A DNA stretch of 64,000 nucleotides from NCBI GenBank assembly GCA_905171695.1, contig LR991653.1, positions 834,258 to 898,257 of the forward strand, written 5' to 3'. The position numbers and the translations under genes are program-made. Numbering within the stretch: position 1 is the first letter of the stretch; each line of letters opens with the position of its first letter. Source of the stretch: Candidatus Methanoperedentaceae archaeon GB37. Lineage in GTDB: Archaea > Halobacteriota > Methanosarcinia > Methanosarcinales > EX4572-44. Of the stretch, positions 7,748 to 19,700 are shown in pieces. The notes under the pieces are model-generated. The model worked only from the letters and a program-made list of their open reading frames with translations, was not told the DNA's origin and searched no databases.

Positions 7748-8779
7748 GTGAGACAGGAGGTAACGGTCGCTTTTATCGCCGCACTCTGCCTTATTGTATT
7801 GCTAACAGCTTCAGGAGTAAGCGAACCTGCAGAGACAGACACCCTGCCAGAGGCTCCATTCCTGATAGATGGATACGTCTTCTATGAAGACGGGAGTGAG
7901 TGTAACGATCCAATGGTTAACATAACAAACCTGAATCAGAGTGAAACATGGAAGGCAGAGACAGATGAAACCTCTAACTACTATCAGCTTCTGCTCTCCC
8001 AGCGTGCTGAGGTAACAGCAGGCGATATCCTGAAGTTCAATGCTATAAGCCCGAGTGAGAGCCAGTTGAATATCACAGAGCATGCGACAACCCTTGATGA
8101 ACTGGAGAGTGGCAGGCTTTCCATCAACCTGACCCTGTCACCACCACCGTGTGTGAGCATTGACCCATCAGATCTCACAGTCCTGAGAGGAGAGACGTTC
8201 ACCGTTAATATAACGGTTGATCCACACGGTAGAGAGGTCTTTGGTGCAGAGTACACGCTAACATTCAACCCTGCGATCCTGCAGGTTGCAAATCAAAGAA
8301 AGGGTAATTTCTTGAGGCAGGATGGAAGCGACTCATACGTGGTTGTTAACAGGTTCAACAACACGCTTGGAAAGCTTGAGTATGGTGAGATGAGGATAGG
8401 AACATCCGATGGCGTGACTGGTGCAGGTGTGCTTGCCATGATCACGTTCAATCTTGCAGGCTGCGGATCAACCAGTCTCACACTCTCAAACGTGCTCTTA
8501 AGCGATCCGTCACCAGCACCGATCCCAGGTATCAAGACCAGCAATGGGAGCGTGAGAGGATGTATCTATGGCGATCTCGCACCATACCCTGCTGGTAACT
8601 GTGTAGTGGATATGGGAGATGTAATCCGGTTGTTAAATCACGTTCATGACAAGAAGAAGTACCCGATAAACGAGGATCTCGCTGACCTTGACCGTGATGG
8701 CGAGATCGATATGGATGATGTGATGCTCCTGCTACTCGTAGTGGGAGATCCAGATGAGTATGAACCTGAATCTCATTAA
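7748..8779 (+). CDS. Secreted beta-sandwich / cohesin / dockerin protein
   Basis: The 343-residue product starts with a GTG that immediately follows the previous TAA, with AAGGAGGT inside the end of the upstream gene; the two are surely translationally coupled. Modules: signal peptide (1-25), a small beta-sandwich (about 38-125, FLIDGYVFYEDGSECNDP), a cohesin (about 135-268, GREVFGAEYTLTFNPAILQVAN) and a dockerin (about 273-337, VVDMGDVIRLLNHV and GEIDMDDVMLLLLVVGD). The small N-terminal module is also found at the start of the giant protein (10740). The dockerin words DMGDVI and LLNHV recur at the end of the S-layer protein at 56797-59289, suggesting the same binding class. Confidence 0.85.
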   Translation: MRQEVTVAFIAALCLIVLLTASGVSEPAETDTLPEAPFLIDGYVFYEDGSECNDPMVNITNLNQSETWKAETDETSNYYQLLLSQRAEVTAGDILKFNAISPSESQLNITEHATTLDELESGRLSINLTLSPPPCVSIDPSDLTVLRGETFTVNITVDPHGREVFGAEYTLTFNPAILQVANQRKGNFLRQDGSDSYVVVNRFNNTLGKLEYGEMRIGTSDGVTGAGVLAMITFNLAGCGSTSLTLSNVLLSDPSPAPIPGIKTSNGSVRGCIYGDLAPYPAGNCVVDMGDVIRLLNHVHDKKKYPINEDLADLDRDGEIDMDDVMLLLLVVGDPDEYEPESH

Positions 8780-8809
8780 AAAATAAGAAAAATTTGGAGG
8801 TAGATTGAA

Positions 8810-10717
8810 TTGAGACAGATTGGAAGAGATGTGTTGATGGCTATAGCAGTCATCGTCTGTGTATTGCAGCTTGTACCATTAGCTTGTGCGGCAGGACCAA
8901 GTGTTACGGTTGATAGCCGTGATGTATCCCTTGGTGAGACGTTCACTCTCGATGTGAGAGTTGATCCGTGTGGCGCTGAGGTCTATGGTGCACAGTACAC
9001 GCTAACATTCGACCCAGCAATCTTACAGGTTGTAAGTCAGACAAAAGGCGACTTCTTGACACAGGACGGTGCAAGCTCGATCGAAGTCGTGAACACGATC
9101 AACAACACCCTTGGAAAGCTTGAGTACGGTGAGACACGGATGGGAGTGGAGAATGGCGTGACTCGGGCAGGCGTTCTCGCCACGATCGAATTCGAGGCTG
9201 TTGGAACCGGATCAACCGGTCTCACACTCTCAAACGTGCTCTTAAGCGATCCAAGTGCCCAGCCCATTGCCGGTGTTGTGCAAAATAATGGGACGGTCAA
9301 TGTTGGAGAATCACCGCCGACTGTGGTAGATCTCACGCCAACCGCTCTTAGCATCCCTGATCCAGCTTATGTGAACCATGACTATACGCTGGATGTAACG
9401 GTATCAAATCTTGAATCAGGTGATGCTTCAGCCTTCAACGTCACGTTAAAGGCTGATGGAATGATTGTGGATGATAAAAGAGTTAACAGTCTTACCGGGG
9501 ATAGCGATACCACTGTGATCTTTAACTGGAAGCCAGCTACTGTTGGAACCAGTACACTTCTCGTTGAAGTCGATCCAGATGACGAGATTGCTGAAACCGA
9601 CGAGCTTAACAATACACTGAGTGCAACCGTGGACGTAGTTGAAGCAGCAGGACCGAGTGTCACGGTTGATAGCCGTGATGTATCCCTTGGTGAGACGTTC
9701 ACGATCAATATAACCGTCGATCCACGGGGCGAGGAGATTTACGGAGCACAGTATGACCTTTACTTCGACCCTACGATCCTGCAGGTTGTAAGCCAGACAA
9801 AAGGTGATTTCCTGACACAGGACGGCGCAAGCTCGATCGAGATCGTGAATAAGTTCAACAACACGCTTGGAAAGCTCGAGTACGGTGAGACACGGATGGG
9901 AGTGGAGAATGGCGCGACTGGCACAGGCGTTCTCACCACAATCGAATTCGAGGCTGTTGGAACCGGATCAACCGGTCTCACGCTATCAAACGTGCTCTTA
10001 AGCGATCCAAGTGCACATGAGATTGGAGGAGTCGTGCTGAACGATGGAGCGGTCAACGTAGCAGGGACGCCAACTCCCACCCCAACACCTACGCCTACAC
10101 CAACGCCGCCACCACCAGGTGGGGCAATCGTAACGATCCCTGACGTCGCAGCAACAGGAACACTCACAGTCCCGATCAGAATCGAGAACGTGACAGACGC
10201 AGGCGCAATCCATCTGACACTCACCTATGACCCGGGCGTTGTCATCGTATCAAGAGCGTGCTGCAACTCAGACTTTGACACACTACTCGCAAACACCGAA
10301 GACGCCGCAAGAGGATCTATCACCCTCATCGCATACCAGACCCAAAACCCAGGTCTGAACGGCAATGTACTCGTCGCAAACGTGACTTTCATGGCACTCG
10401 GCCCCATCGGATCATCAACCCCACTCAACCTAAAGGTCACAACACTCACCGACGCAACACCAGAGTGCAACCCGATCCCACACTCAATCAGCAACGGAAG
10501 CTTCACGATACTCCTAAACGGCGACGTGAACGGTGACGGCAGAGTCGATGCCGCAGACTGCATGTACCTCGCAAAACACCTACTCGGAGTCTCAGGCTTT
10601 GAGACAATCATTGAAGACGCCGCAGACGTAAACGGCAACGGCAAGATCGAAGCAGGAGACTGCATGTACCTTGCAAAACACCTCGCAGGAATAAACGGAT
10701 TCGAAGAACTGAAGTAG
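8810..10717 (+). CDS. Triple-cohesin scaffold with CARDB module and C-terminal dockerin
   Basis: The 635-residue product starts at TTG 8810 (GGAGG at 8796-8800). Order: signal peptide (1-27); cohesin 1 (29-165); a CARDB-type adhesion sandwich (170-281, VDLTPTALSIPDPAYVNHDYTLDV); cohesin 2 (283-420), almost identical to cohesin 1; a TP-repeat linker (420-437); a more divergent cohesin 3 (438-563, GAIHLTLTYDPGVVIVS); and a dockerin (566-632, VDAADCMYLAKHLLG and IEAGDCMYLAKHLAG). Three cohesins on one chain is scaffoldin-like. Its dockerin is of a different sequence class from the others nearby. There is no membrane anchor, so it would be held through its dockerin. The 3' end is markedly richer in A and C on the coding strand than the 5' end. 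Confidence 0.87.
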   Translation: MRQIGRDVLMAIAVIVCVLQLVPLACAAGPSVTVDSRDVSLGETFTLDVRVDPCGAEVYGAQYTLTFDPAILQVVSQTKGDFLTQDGASSIEVVNTINNTLGKLEYGETRMGVENGVTRAGVLATIEFEAVGTGSTGLTLSNVLLSDPSAQPIAGVVQNNGTVNVGESPPTVVDLTPTALSIPDPAYVNHDYTLDVTVSNLESGDASAFNVTLKADGMIVDDKRVNSLTGDSDTTVIFNWKPATVGTSTLLVEVDPDDEIAETDELNNTLSATVDVVEAAGPSVTVDSRDVSLGETFTINITVDPRGEEIYGAQYDLYFDPTILQVVSQTKGDFLTQDGASSIEIVNKFNNTLGKLEYGETRMGVENGATGTGVLTTIEFEAVGTGSTGLTLSNVLLSDPSAHEIGGVVLNDGAVNVAGTPTPTPTPTPTPTPPPPGGAIVTIPDVAATGTLTVPIRIENVTDAGAIHLTLTYDPGVVIVSRACCNSDFDTLLANTEDAARGSITLIAYQTQNPGLNGNVLVANVTFMALGPIGSSTPLNLKVTTLTDATPECNPIPHSISNGSFTILLNGDVNGDGRVDAADCMYLAKHLLGVSGFETIIEDAADVNGNGKIEAGDCMYLAKHLAGINGFEELK

Positions 10718-10739
10718 AATAAGAAATGGTGAAAAATGT

Positions 10740-13700
10740 GTGAGGCGATTGGTAGCGGTATTTTTAATCTCACTATTTATATTCCCGTTGGTATCTGCAG
10801 ATCTCAGAAAGGATCTCTCAGATAGCCTTCCACTCGGTGTGAGATCGCCTTCTGATGCTGAGACTCTGGTCTGCGGATACCTCTTTTACAGAGGGACCAC
10901 TGGCAGTGTGGAGATCAGAAACTTCAACAAGAGCTTAAGTTGGAATGCGAGGATACTTGATTCAAACCCGGATTTCTATTACCTCTATCTCAACTCGAGT
11001 GAGCTACAAGCAGGGGATACGATCCGGATCGATGCAACCTCGGGAGGTGAGCGTGTCGCCTTCAACCACACCGTTAGCGAGAGCGAGATTGCTTCGCATA
11101 TCTTGTGGCTTGATCTCATAGAGGATCTTGCAGTGATCGATGTGGTGATGCCAGATCTCTTCGTTGTGAACGAGAGTACTGGAATCTCCTCTACAATCGG
11201 GAACATCGGGAGGGTTTCGGTGGTTGATCAGTTCAATATCACCGTCTCGGTCGATGACGAGATCTTGAATGCCACAGCCTTTGTTGATCTGCCATTGAAC
11301 CCGGGCGAGAACGTCACGTTAAGGTTTGACTGGACTCCTCTGGAGGCTGGATCACACACCCTCAGAGTAGCGGTCGATCCTGAGGGGGCGGTGGTTGAAG
11401 GAGACTCCTCGAATAATCTCTTTCTTACTGATGTGGAGGTGGTCGAGAGCCTTCTCCCAGATCTTCTGATTGCCAGACTCGATCTTCCCTCTCTTCTCTT
11501 CCCCAACTCCTCTGTCTGGATAAATCTCTCCATCCTGAATGCTGGCTGGAGTGATGTGAAGAGATCGTTCAACGTCACCATCGAAAGTGAAGCAGATGGA
11601 GAGTTGATAGGCTCTGAGGTGATCGATGGGCTACCTGCTGGAGAGTTTAAGAATGTCTCCATTCTCTGGAGTCCTGTTGAGACTGGCAGGTACACGCTTA
11701 CGCTTATCGTCACCATTGACCCGGAGGATGCAATCGAGGAGTGTGATGAAGAGAATAACCGGGTGGAGAGAACGGTCAATATCATCGAGACGAAGGTGAT
11801 AAGGGTTCCAGAGGATTACGATAGTATTCAGGGTGCGATCGATGCTTCGTACCCTGGCTGGGCAGAGATCGTTGTCTCTCAGAGGGAGGATGGTAAGCCA
11901 TACAATGAACCCATTATGATTCCTGAGGAGTTCTCACATGTGAGCCTCACTGCAGATGGCACGGTTGTGCTGAGATACGATGGCGGGACTCTTATCACGA
12001 TCCTGGGGGATAACTGCACCGTTCAGGGTTTTGATCTGAGGGATGGGTGGACCGGGGGCACCTACTCGAACTACCCTGATCCGGTTATCAGGCTCTGCTC
12101 TGATCACAACACGATCAGGGATAATTATATTTACTACACTTGGGGTGGGATCTATCTCGAGAACTCCTCGTATAATACGATTGAGAATAACACGATCGGT
12201 GAGGGTGTTAAAATACCCATTGCGATATGGGGCAACAAGAGCATAATCGTGAACAACACGGTAATCGGTGAGAAGGATGATGCAATCTCTCTTCTCGGTG
12301 CAACACATGAATCCACGGAGAAACCTGCGCATCAAAACATCCTGCGAAGAAACGTGTTTTATGAGTATATTCAGCTTGAAGGTTCTGATAATCTCATATA
12401 CGATAATATCTTCCTCTCACCATGGGTTGAGTGTGATTCTGAGGATAACATCTACAACACAACAAAGATTCCTGGGACGAACGTCATGGGTGGACCTTAT
12501 CTTGGTGGAAATTACTGGGCTTCATACAGAGGGGTTGATGATGACGGAGATGGGATAGGTGACACCCCTTATTTGTATGATGAGCGTCCGCTTGTGCAAT
12601 TGAAGCCTGATCTGCTTGTAACAGATGTTGCATGTGATAACTCCAGTGTTAGAAACGTCACCGCGAGGGTGGTTAACAATGGCACTGCGAATGCGTCCAT
12701 ATTCAACGTCTCGCTCAAGGTAAACGGGCGCACTATCGATGAGAAATATGTGGACTCGCTCAATCTGAGTGAGGAGACGAGTGTTAATTTTACATGGACG
12801 CCATCGAGGCCGGGTAACTACAACCTCCAAGTAATCGCTGACACCTCTGGGTTGGTGGATGAAGTGAATGAGACGAACAACGAGAAGAGTCTTGAGGTTG
12901 TGGTGGGAGAGACCCTGGAGCCTGACCTTACACCCCTGTCTCTTTCTCCCCTGACCTTCTATCGGAACCACTCCAATGTGGTGAGTGTAAAAGTTGGAAA
13001 TATCGGGGGTGGTGATGCAACCCAAGGGTTCAATCTTTCCCTCTTTCTGAATGATACACTTATCGCAAGTAAAACGATTGACTCGCTCAATGCAAGCGAG
13101 GTTGCGGATGTGGAGTTCAACTGTACGCCTGAACCTGAATTTTTTGGAAATTACATCATGAGGGCGTGGATCGACTCTGATAACCAGATCATCGAATCTG
13201 ATGAGACAAACAACAATATAACGATGGATGTGAGTGTCGTTAACGTCCCAGAACCCGATCTAATAGTAACAGGGATTGAGCCGCTCCAGTTTGTCGTGAA
13301 TGAGACCGGCACGGTTCGTGTTACGATCAATAACAGTGGTTTTTGGGGTGCAGAGGCATTCAACGTCTCGATTTTCGTCAACGGCAGCCTCACAGGGATC
13401 GTGAGAATGGACGCACTTGCTGCTGAGAGTGGACTGACAGCGGAGTTTGGGTGGACTCCAACCTCGACAGGAAGATACAACCTGACGGCACGTGTAGATC
13501 CTGATGATTCGGTGGATGAACTGGATGAAGCAAACAACAACATGACTGTAGAGGTCCGTGTAACCGATGCACCGATGCCAGATCTCACCGTAAACGAGAT
13601 CGGGGTACCTGATGTGATCTATATCAACACGAGCAATATAATAACCGCGATCATCAGAAACGCTGGCACCAACGACACAGGCACATTCAACATCTCACTC

Positions 13701-16700
13701 TGTGAGAACAGCACAACTCTATCAACAATATGGCACGATTCCATCCCACCGGGAACAAACGAGATCGTTGAACTATACTGGGCGCCGTCCAGGGATGGAA
13801 ACCACACGATCAGGGTTGATCTCGATCCAGAGAACGAGGTTAATGAGTCGAACGAGACGAACAACTGGCTCGATATAAATGTTACTGTAAAGCCAGAGAT
13901 AAGAGTTGGAGTTCTTATAGAGTGCTGGGACAAGAGAACATATTATGAGGAGATAGCCCTTAAAGAGGGAGCAAGTATCCTTGATGCAACAGAGAGAGCC
14001 TGTTTCGACTTTGGTATTGCGTTTGAGCAAAAAAATGGTGTTGTGACGAGAGTTGATGGAGTCTTCAACCCATACCTCTACAGATACAACAGGAAGAGTG
14101 AGGCATGGGATATATGGGCTTACTCGTCTGTATCCTCTCTCACGCTGAACGACTCTGACCTGATCGCATGGACATCAGGAGATGTTCCACCACCTATAAA
14201 GTCCGATCTAGCTCCGATAGAGATTGTAACGCCAGTAAGGACCTATATGAACTTCACAAATATGCTTGGAGTCAGGGTAGAGAATAAGGGATTGATTGAA
14301 GCAGAGAACTTCAACATAACCCTTGCAGTCGATGGAGAGATTATAGGATCGGAAAGAGTCGATCGTATCGAGCCGAGGGAGTTAATTGAGATCTGTTTTG
14401 AGTGGATGCCGAATGCCACTGGAAATTTCACACTGATCGCCGTGGTCGATCCTGCAAACGAGGTGGATGAGCTCTCTGAGGATAATAATGAGATCGTGGC
14501 GGGTGTGGGGGTGGAGAATGTCTCGTCTGTCGATGTCCCAGGTGATTATCCAACGATCCAGGATGCAATCGACCACTCTCCTGACGGGACAAGAGTCCAT
14601 CTTGCAGGCGGAGAGTATGTGGAATGCCCTGAACTGAAGATCATTAATAGACGCGATCTCATGATAATCGGAGAGTCCCGGGAAGATACAAGGATATACA
14701 CCGAGCTGAAGATAAAGGACTCAGATAACATCGTCCTCTCAGGTTTAACAATCTCGCCAAGAGAGAGGTGGTGCAGTGATACAAGTGAGAAGGCACGCCA
14801 CTACGAGGTTCTCAGTGTGAGAAACTCGAGCAATATCACGATCTCTGATTGTGTATTACGCTGCATTCCATACAAGGGATGGGAGGGGGGCGAATGGACG
14901 AACCTGACCGGTATATCACTCCATGGATCACGGCGGTGCACCATCTCAAAGAACATCATCCATGGAGGAACTCAGGGCATTTACATCGATTCAAACTCCA
15001 CGATGAACACGCTAACCGAGAACAGCATCACAATCGAGCTCACAGATCGATTGGCTGGCGTGGAGGTCGGAGGCTCTAACAACGCGATACACCACAACAA
15101 CCTCTATACAACATATGAAGTTGTACACTTCCACGATGACACTCCTCCCTATACAGAGGTCTGTGCGGCTGCATCCGATGATGGACTCAACAATTCATGG
15201 GACCACAACTACTGGGGATGCTACTTAAAAGAGATCTTTAATGAGGGCGATGCCGATAGGCGTTATGAAGTGTCGTCATGGTCTGATGCCTGTAGAGGAA
15301 GTGATGGAGAGAACGATGGGGCATACGATCACCCCTACAGATGCCCGCTTGGCGGTAGGTATGATAATGTGACATCTATCGAGGACGTGCCAACCGGGTC
15401 TCTCAGAGATGACCAGCCGCTTGTGAGACCAGCCGCGCTTATCGAGACCGGGGTCGATGCCATCGTAGTACCTTCGAGGATCTATGCCGGGCAGATGAAC
15501 ACGATAATCGGGATTCTCAAGCGCCGCGGGGACGACGTTGCCCCGAGAAGCTTCAATGCAACACTCAAGATCGAGGGAGGGAAGGTTGATCAGAGGTCGG
15601 TGAGACTTGCTGGGTGGCTATCAAGACCAGAGACGAAGGGATTTGTGAGGTTTGGATGGAGACCCACGGATGCTTCTGATTATAACCTGAGTGTGAGAGT
15701 TGAGGAGTGGACCGGTGACCCTGCCGATAACGAGCTTGCAATCAACGTCACCGTCGTCAACTCTTCGTTTGAAGGAGAGTACAGCGAGAGGATAAGGGAT
15801 GGACTCGATTACCTCTATGGTGCGCAGAATATTGGCGGGAGCATCGGAGGATTATCGCAGACGCCATGGGCAGTGATGGCAATAACCGCGGCAGGAGAGA
15901 ATCCTCACGAGTGGGGACGCCTCATCGATTATCTGAGGGAGTATCCATCTGAGAACTACAGGAGTGGTAATCAGGTCTTTTTAACTCCATCTGACTTGGC
16001 AGCAATGGTTCTCGCAATCTCGTCTGCAGGCGAGGATCCACGGGACTTCGGAGGCATGAACTATGTTCTATACCTGAAGTCATACTATGATGGAGAGAAG
16101 ATGGGATATGATAACACTAACTATGACCCGTGTGATGATGCTCTGACGATCCTCGCACTGATCTCAGCAGGCGAGAGCCCTCACTCTCCGATCATCCAGA
16201 GCCTGAGAGAGCACCTGATAAGAAGCCAAAGACCTGATGGATCATGGGAGTTCACACACCACCCGGAGGGCGGGAGGGTGAGCCACACCGCGATCGCGAT
16301 CCAGGCACTTGCATCAGCAGGATATGCCCAGGATACATCTGTAACGCATGCTTTGGACTATCTTCACTCTGTTCAAAATGATGATGGAGGATTTCCAGAT
16401 GAGAGCGGGTATTCAAACTCGCTTGCAACAGCACGTGCGATCCAGGCAATAATCTCCGCAGGTGAGAACCCTGATTCCTGGAGAAGTAGGGATGGAAAGA
16501 CACCCGTTGACTGCCTGACAGGTCTTCAGCACTCTGAGGGATACTTCAAGAAGATCGATGGATCCTCGCCATCCTCGTCGAGAGTTCCGTGCACGTCTGC
16601 CGCGGTAACAGCACTTGCTGGGAGACCGTATCCTCTCGGAATCCTGAAGTCAGACTCGCCTCGTTACCCTGACATGCACCCGATCGGTGGAATAGAGACG

Positions 16701-19700
16701 CCAAGTGAGATCTATGTGAAGACGAACGCCACTCTGAAGCTCAAGGTTAAAAGCAATGGCGGGCGGTTCAACGTTACGCTTCTTGCAGACGGGAGACCGG
16801 TCGATGAAGAGACTGTGCGCACTCCATGGGCTGATGACGAGACCGAGGTCGTCTTCACATGGAAGCCTGACGACGATGGGGTGTACAACCTGACCGCTCT
16901 CATAGATCCTGATAACAGGATAATAGAGTCTGATGAAGAGAACAATCGGGCAGAGAGGGTTGTATCGGTGAGTCTTCCAGATCTCTATCCATCCACGATC
17001 GAACTCGGGACGAACATCGTGAACATGGTAAACCTGGTGAATGTGAGAGTGGCAGGGATGACCGATGAAGCGTTCAATCTGACCCTGGAGGACAATGGCG
17101 AGATGGTTGATGAGAAGCGGCTGTACGGATTGAAAGGGTCTAAAACCGTATCATTCGAGTGGAAGAGCAACGAAACAGGCGTCCATCTGCTAACGGCCAC
17201 GGTGGATTCAGGGCATGAGATAAGTGAGAGCTGCGAAGAGAACAACCGACTATCAAGGCGAGTGAGTGTAGTACTTCCAGATCTCAGACCCGCTCGAATC
17301 GATATACTAGGAGAGGTATACTCCAATGCCACAAACCCGATAGATCTGCAGATAGATGGTGTGGCAGAGCGGTTCAATCTGACACTCTATGTGAACGGGA
17401 CTATAGTTGACAGAGAGACGGTATCATCGGTATATGCAGATTCTGAGTTGAGTGCAAGGCTCTACTGGACGCCAAACCGGACCGGTCGATATGATGTTAG
17501 GGTATTTCTCGACTCGGATGATTATGTGCGGGAACTCGATGAAAAGAACAACAATATAACGAGAGTGGTCGAGGTAATACTTCCAGATCTCACACCCATC
17601 GGGATAAAGAGTGATGAGCACGTCTTCGCAAACGAGACCAACCAGATCATGGTAGAGGTTAGAGGCGCGGGAAATGGGTTCAATGCAACACTCACAGAGA
17701 TTAGAGGAAACAATACAGAAGTGATAGGAAACGCCACAAACATCTCCTTCTATGGAGAGACATCGATCGAGTTTGAATGGGTGCCTGAAGAGAATGGGTC
17801 TCACAACCTCACAGTATGCCTCGACCCGGATTGTGACCTCCCAGAGTCAAACGAGACCAACAACGAGATGAGAGTAGAGATACCTGTATACGATAGGATA
17901 CCGATAATACTGAAGAACCCGCGGGGTGGAGAGCGGGTCTCTGGAGATCTGGAGATACGATGGGAGATCTCATACGATAAGCCTGTCACGATCGATCTTG
18001 CCTACAGCCCAAATGGAGGCGAATCATGGGTGAAGATAAAAGAGAACCTTAAAGGAAGTTCCTATCACTGGGATACAAGGGGCCTAATCGATGGCTTCCA
18101 GTACATGATAAAGATCATTGCAAAAGGAGAGTACGCCTATGGCGAGGACAGGTCAGATCTCTTCATGATACACAATATGAACGAGGAGGCAGGAACTGGG
18201 CTCACAACGACACGATACTTTCTCTCAACAGCACCTGATAATAAGACCCTTGCATGGGTCTCACCAGATATCGGTGCAAATCCCTCCTCATCCATCATCG
18301 TTGCAGACGGCAAGGTCTTTGTCTACTGTAAAGACGGACACATCGCATCTCTCAATGAATCAGATGGAGAGGTGGAGTGGAATAAAGAGATCGCCCCTCC
18401 TGAGTTCGGGTCATGGGCAACACCAGCATACCACGACGGATACGTCTTCATCGCATCTGGCAACCCAGGAAGACTCTACTCGATAGACGCTGACACGGGA
18501 GATATTGAATGGAGTTGGGAGTTTCCAGATAAGGGTGCGAGTATAAACAGCGGGCCCTGTATTAGAGATGGGAAGATCTTCATTGGGAGCACAGAAGGTC
18601 ACTACTATGCTGTAAGTGAGAGGCATAAGCATGGTAGCATCGAGCAGTACTGGAGCTTCCCTGCTGGTGGGCTTTCAACACCTGCTGCCGCATACGGAAA
18701 CGTCTACTTCGGAGCTCCGGATGAAGATCGCTTCTATGCTGTCGATGCAGATAATGGGACAGAAGTCTGGAAGATAACAACAACAGCGGGAGTCTACGGA
18801 TCTCCGACTGTTGCAAACGGCGTGGTATACGCAGCAACCTGTGCGATGGAGAGTGGAAGCGACAATCTCTATGCGATAGACGCGATAAGAGGGAGTATCA
18901 GGTGGCAGTGTGGTGAAGTCCTGCCGACCGATTCGGCTCCTGCCTATACACCATGGGGCTACCTCTATATCACAGGAGGCTATGATGAAGCAGCCACATA
19001 CTGCCTGAACGCAGCCACTGGTAATGTTACATGGAAAAATGAAACTGTAGGCTGGTGGACAAACTCGCCAGCAGTATCGGCTGATAAGAAGGTCTTTGTC
19101 GGAAAGAGCTCTGGCAAGGGTATGCATTTTGAGTATAAGGGTCTCTACTGCCTCGATGCAATGACCGGAGAAGAGCTATGGCATTCCAACGAGGGTGGGT
19201 CTTCACCTTTCATAGCTAACGGAAGAGTGTACACGACAGGCGGAGGGAGAGTCTATGCATTCGGTTCAAAGGATCATCCTGATCTAATACCACTGAAGAT
19301 AACCACAGATCCACTGATATACGAGAATACAAGCACAACCATCAATGTCAGTGTCAAGAACGTGGGGGGTGCTCCCGCTGGAGCCTTCAATGTTACCTTA
19401 TCATGCAAGCGAGAAGGAAGTGTGGATAAGACCGAGTTACAGGGATCGATCACGTACCTCAAGTCGCAAAAAACGAATAACGTTTCGTTTGAATGGACTC
19501 CCGCGGAGCCAGGTAATTACAGCATCCAGGCAATGGTTGACCCTGAACAGACCTTGAACGAAGAAGACAATACGAACAACATTCTCAGAAGAGAGGTTGA
19601 AGTTCAGCCGATGCCTGAGACAGATCTCACTGTAACAAGTCTTGATGCGCCGAGCAGTCTCTACGTGGGCGAGTCATGCCAGATCAGGACAGAGATTCGT

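Noticed and set aside
7132-10224. Long minus-strand frames opposite the cohesin genes (for example 7132-7713 and 9760-10224)
   Set aside because: They mirror the TP-repeat linkers and cohesin codons, giving Val/Gly/Ser-rich translations with no domain; they are shadows of the real genes.
1303-10717. Classical cellulosome for polysaccharide breakdown
   Set aside because: No glycoside hydrolase, esterase, lyase or carbohydrate-binding module is recognisable; cargo modules are propellers, PKD and CARDB.
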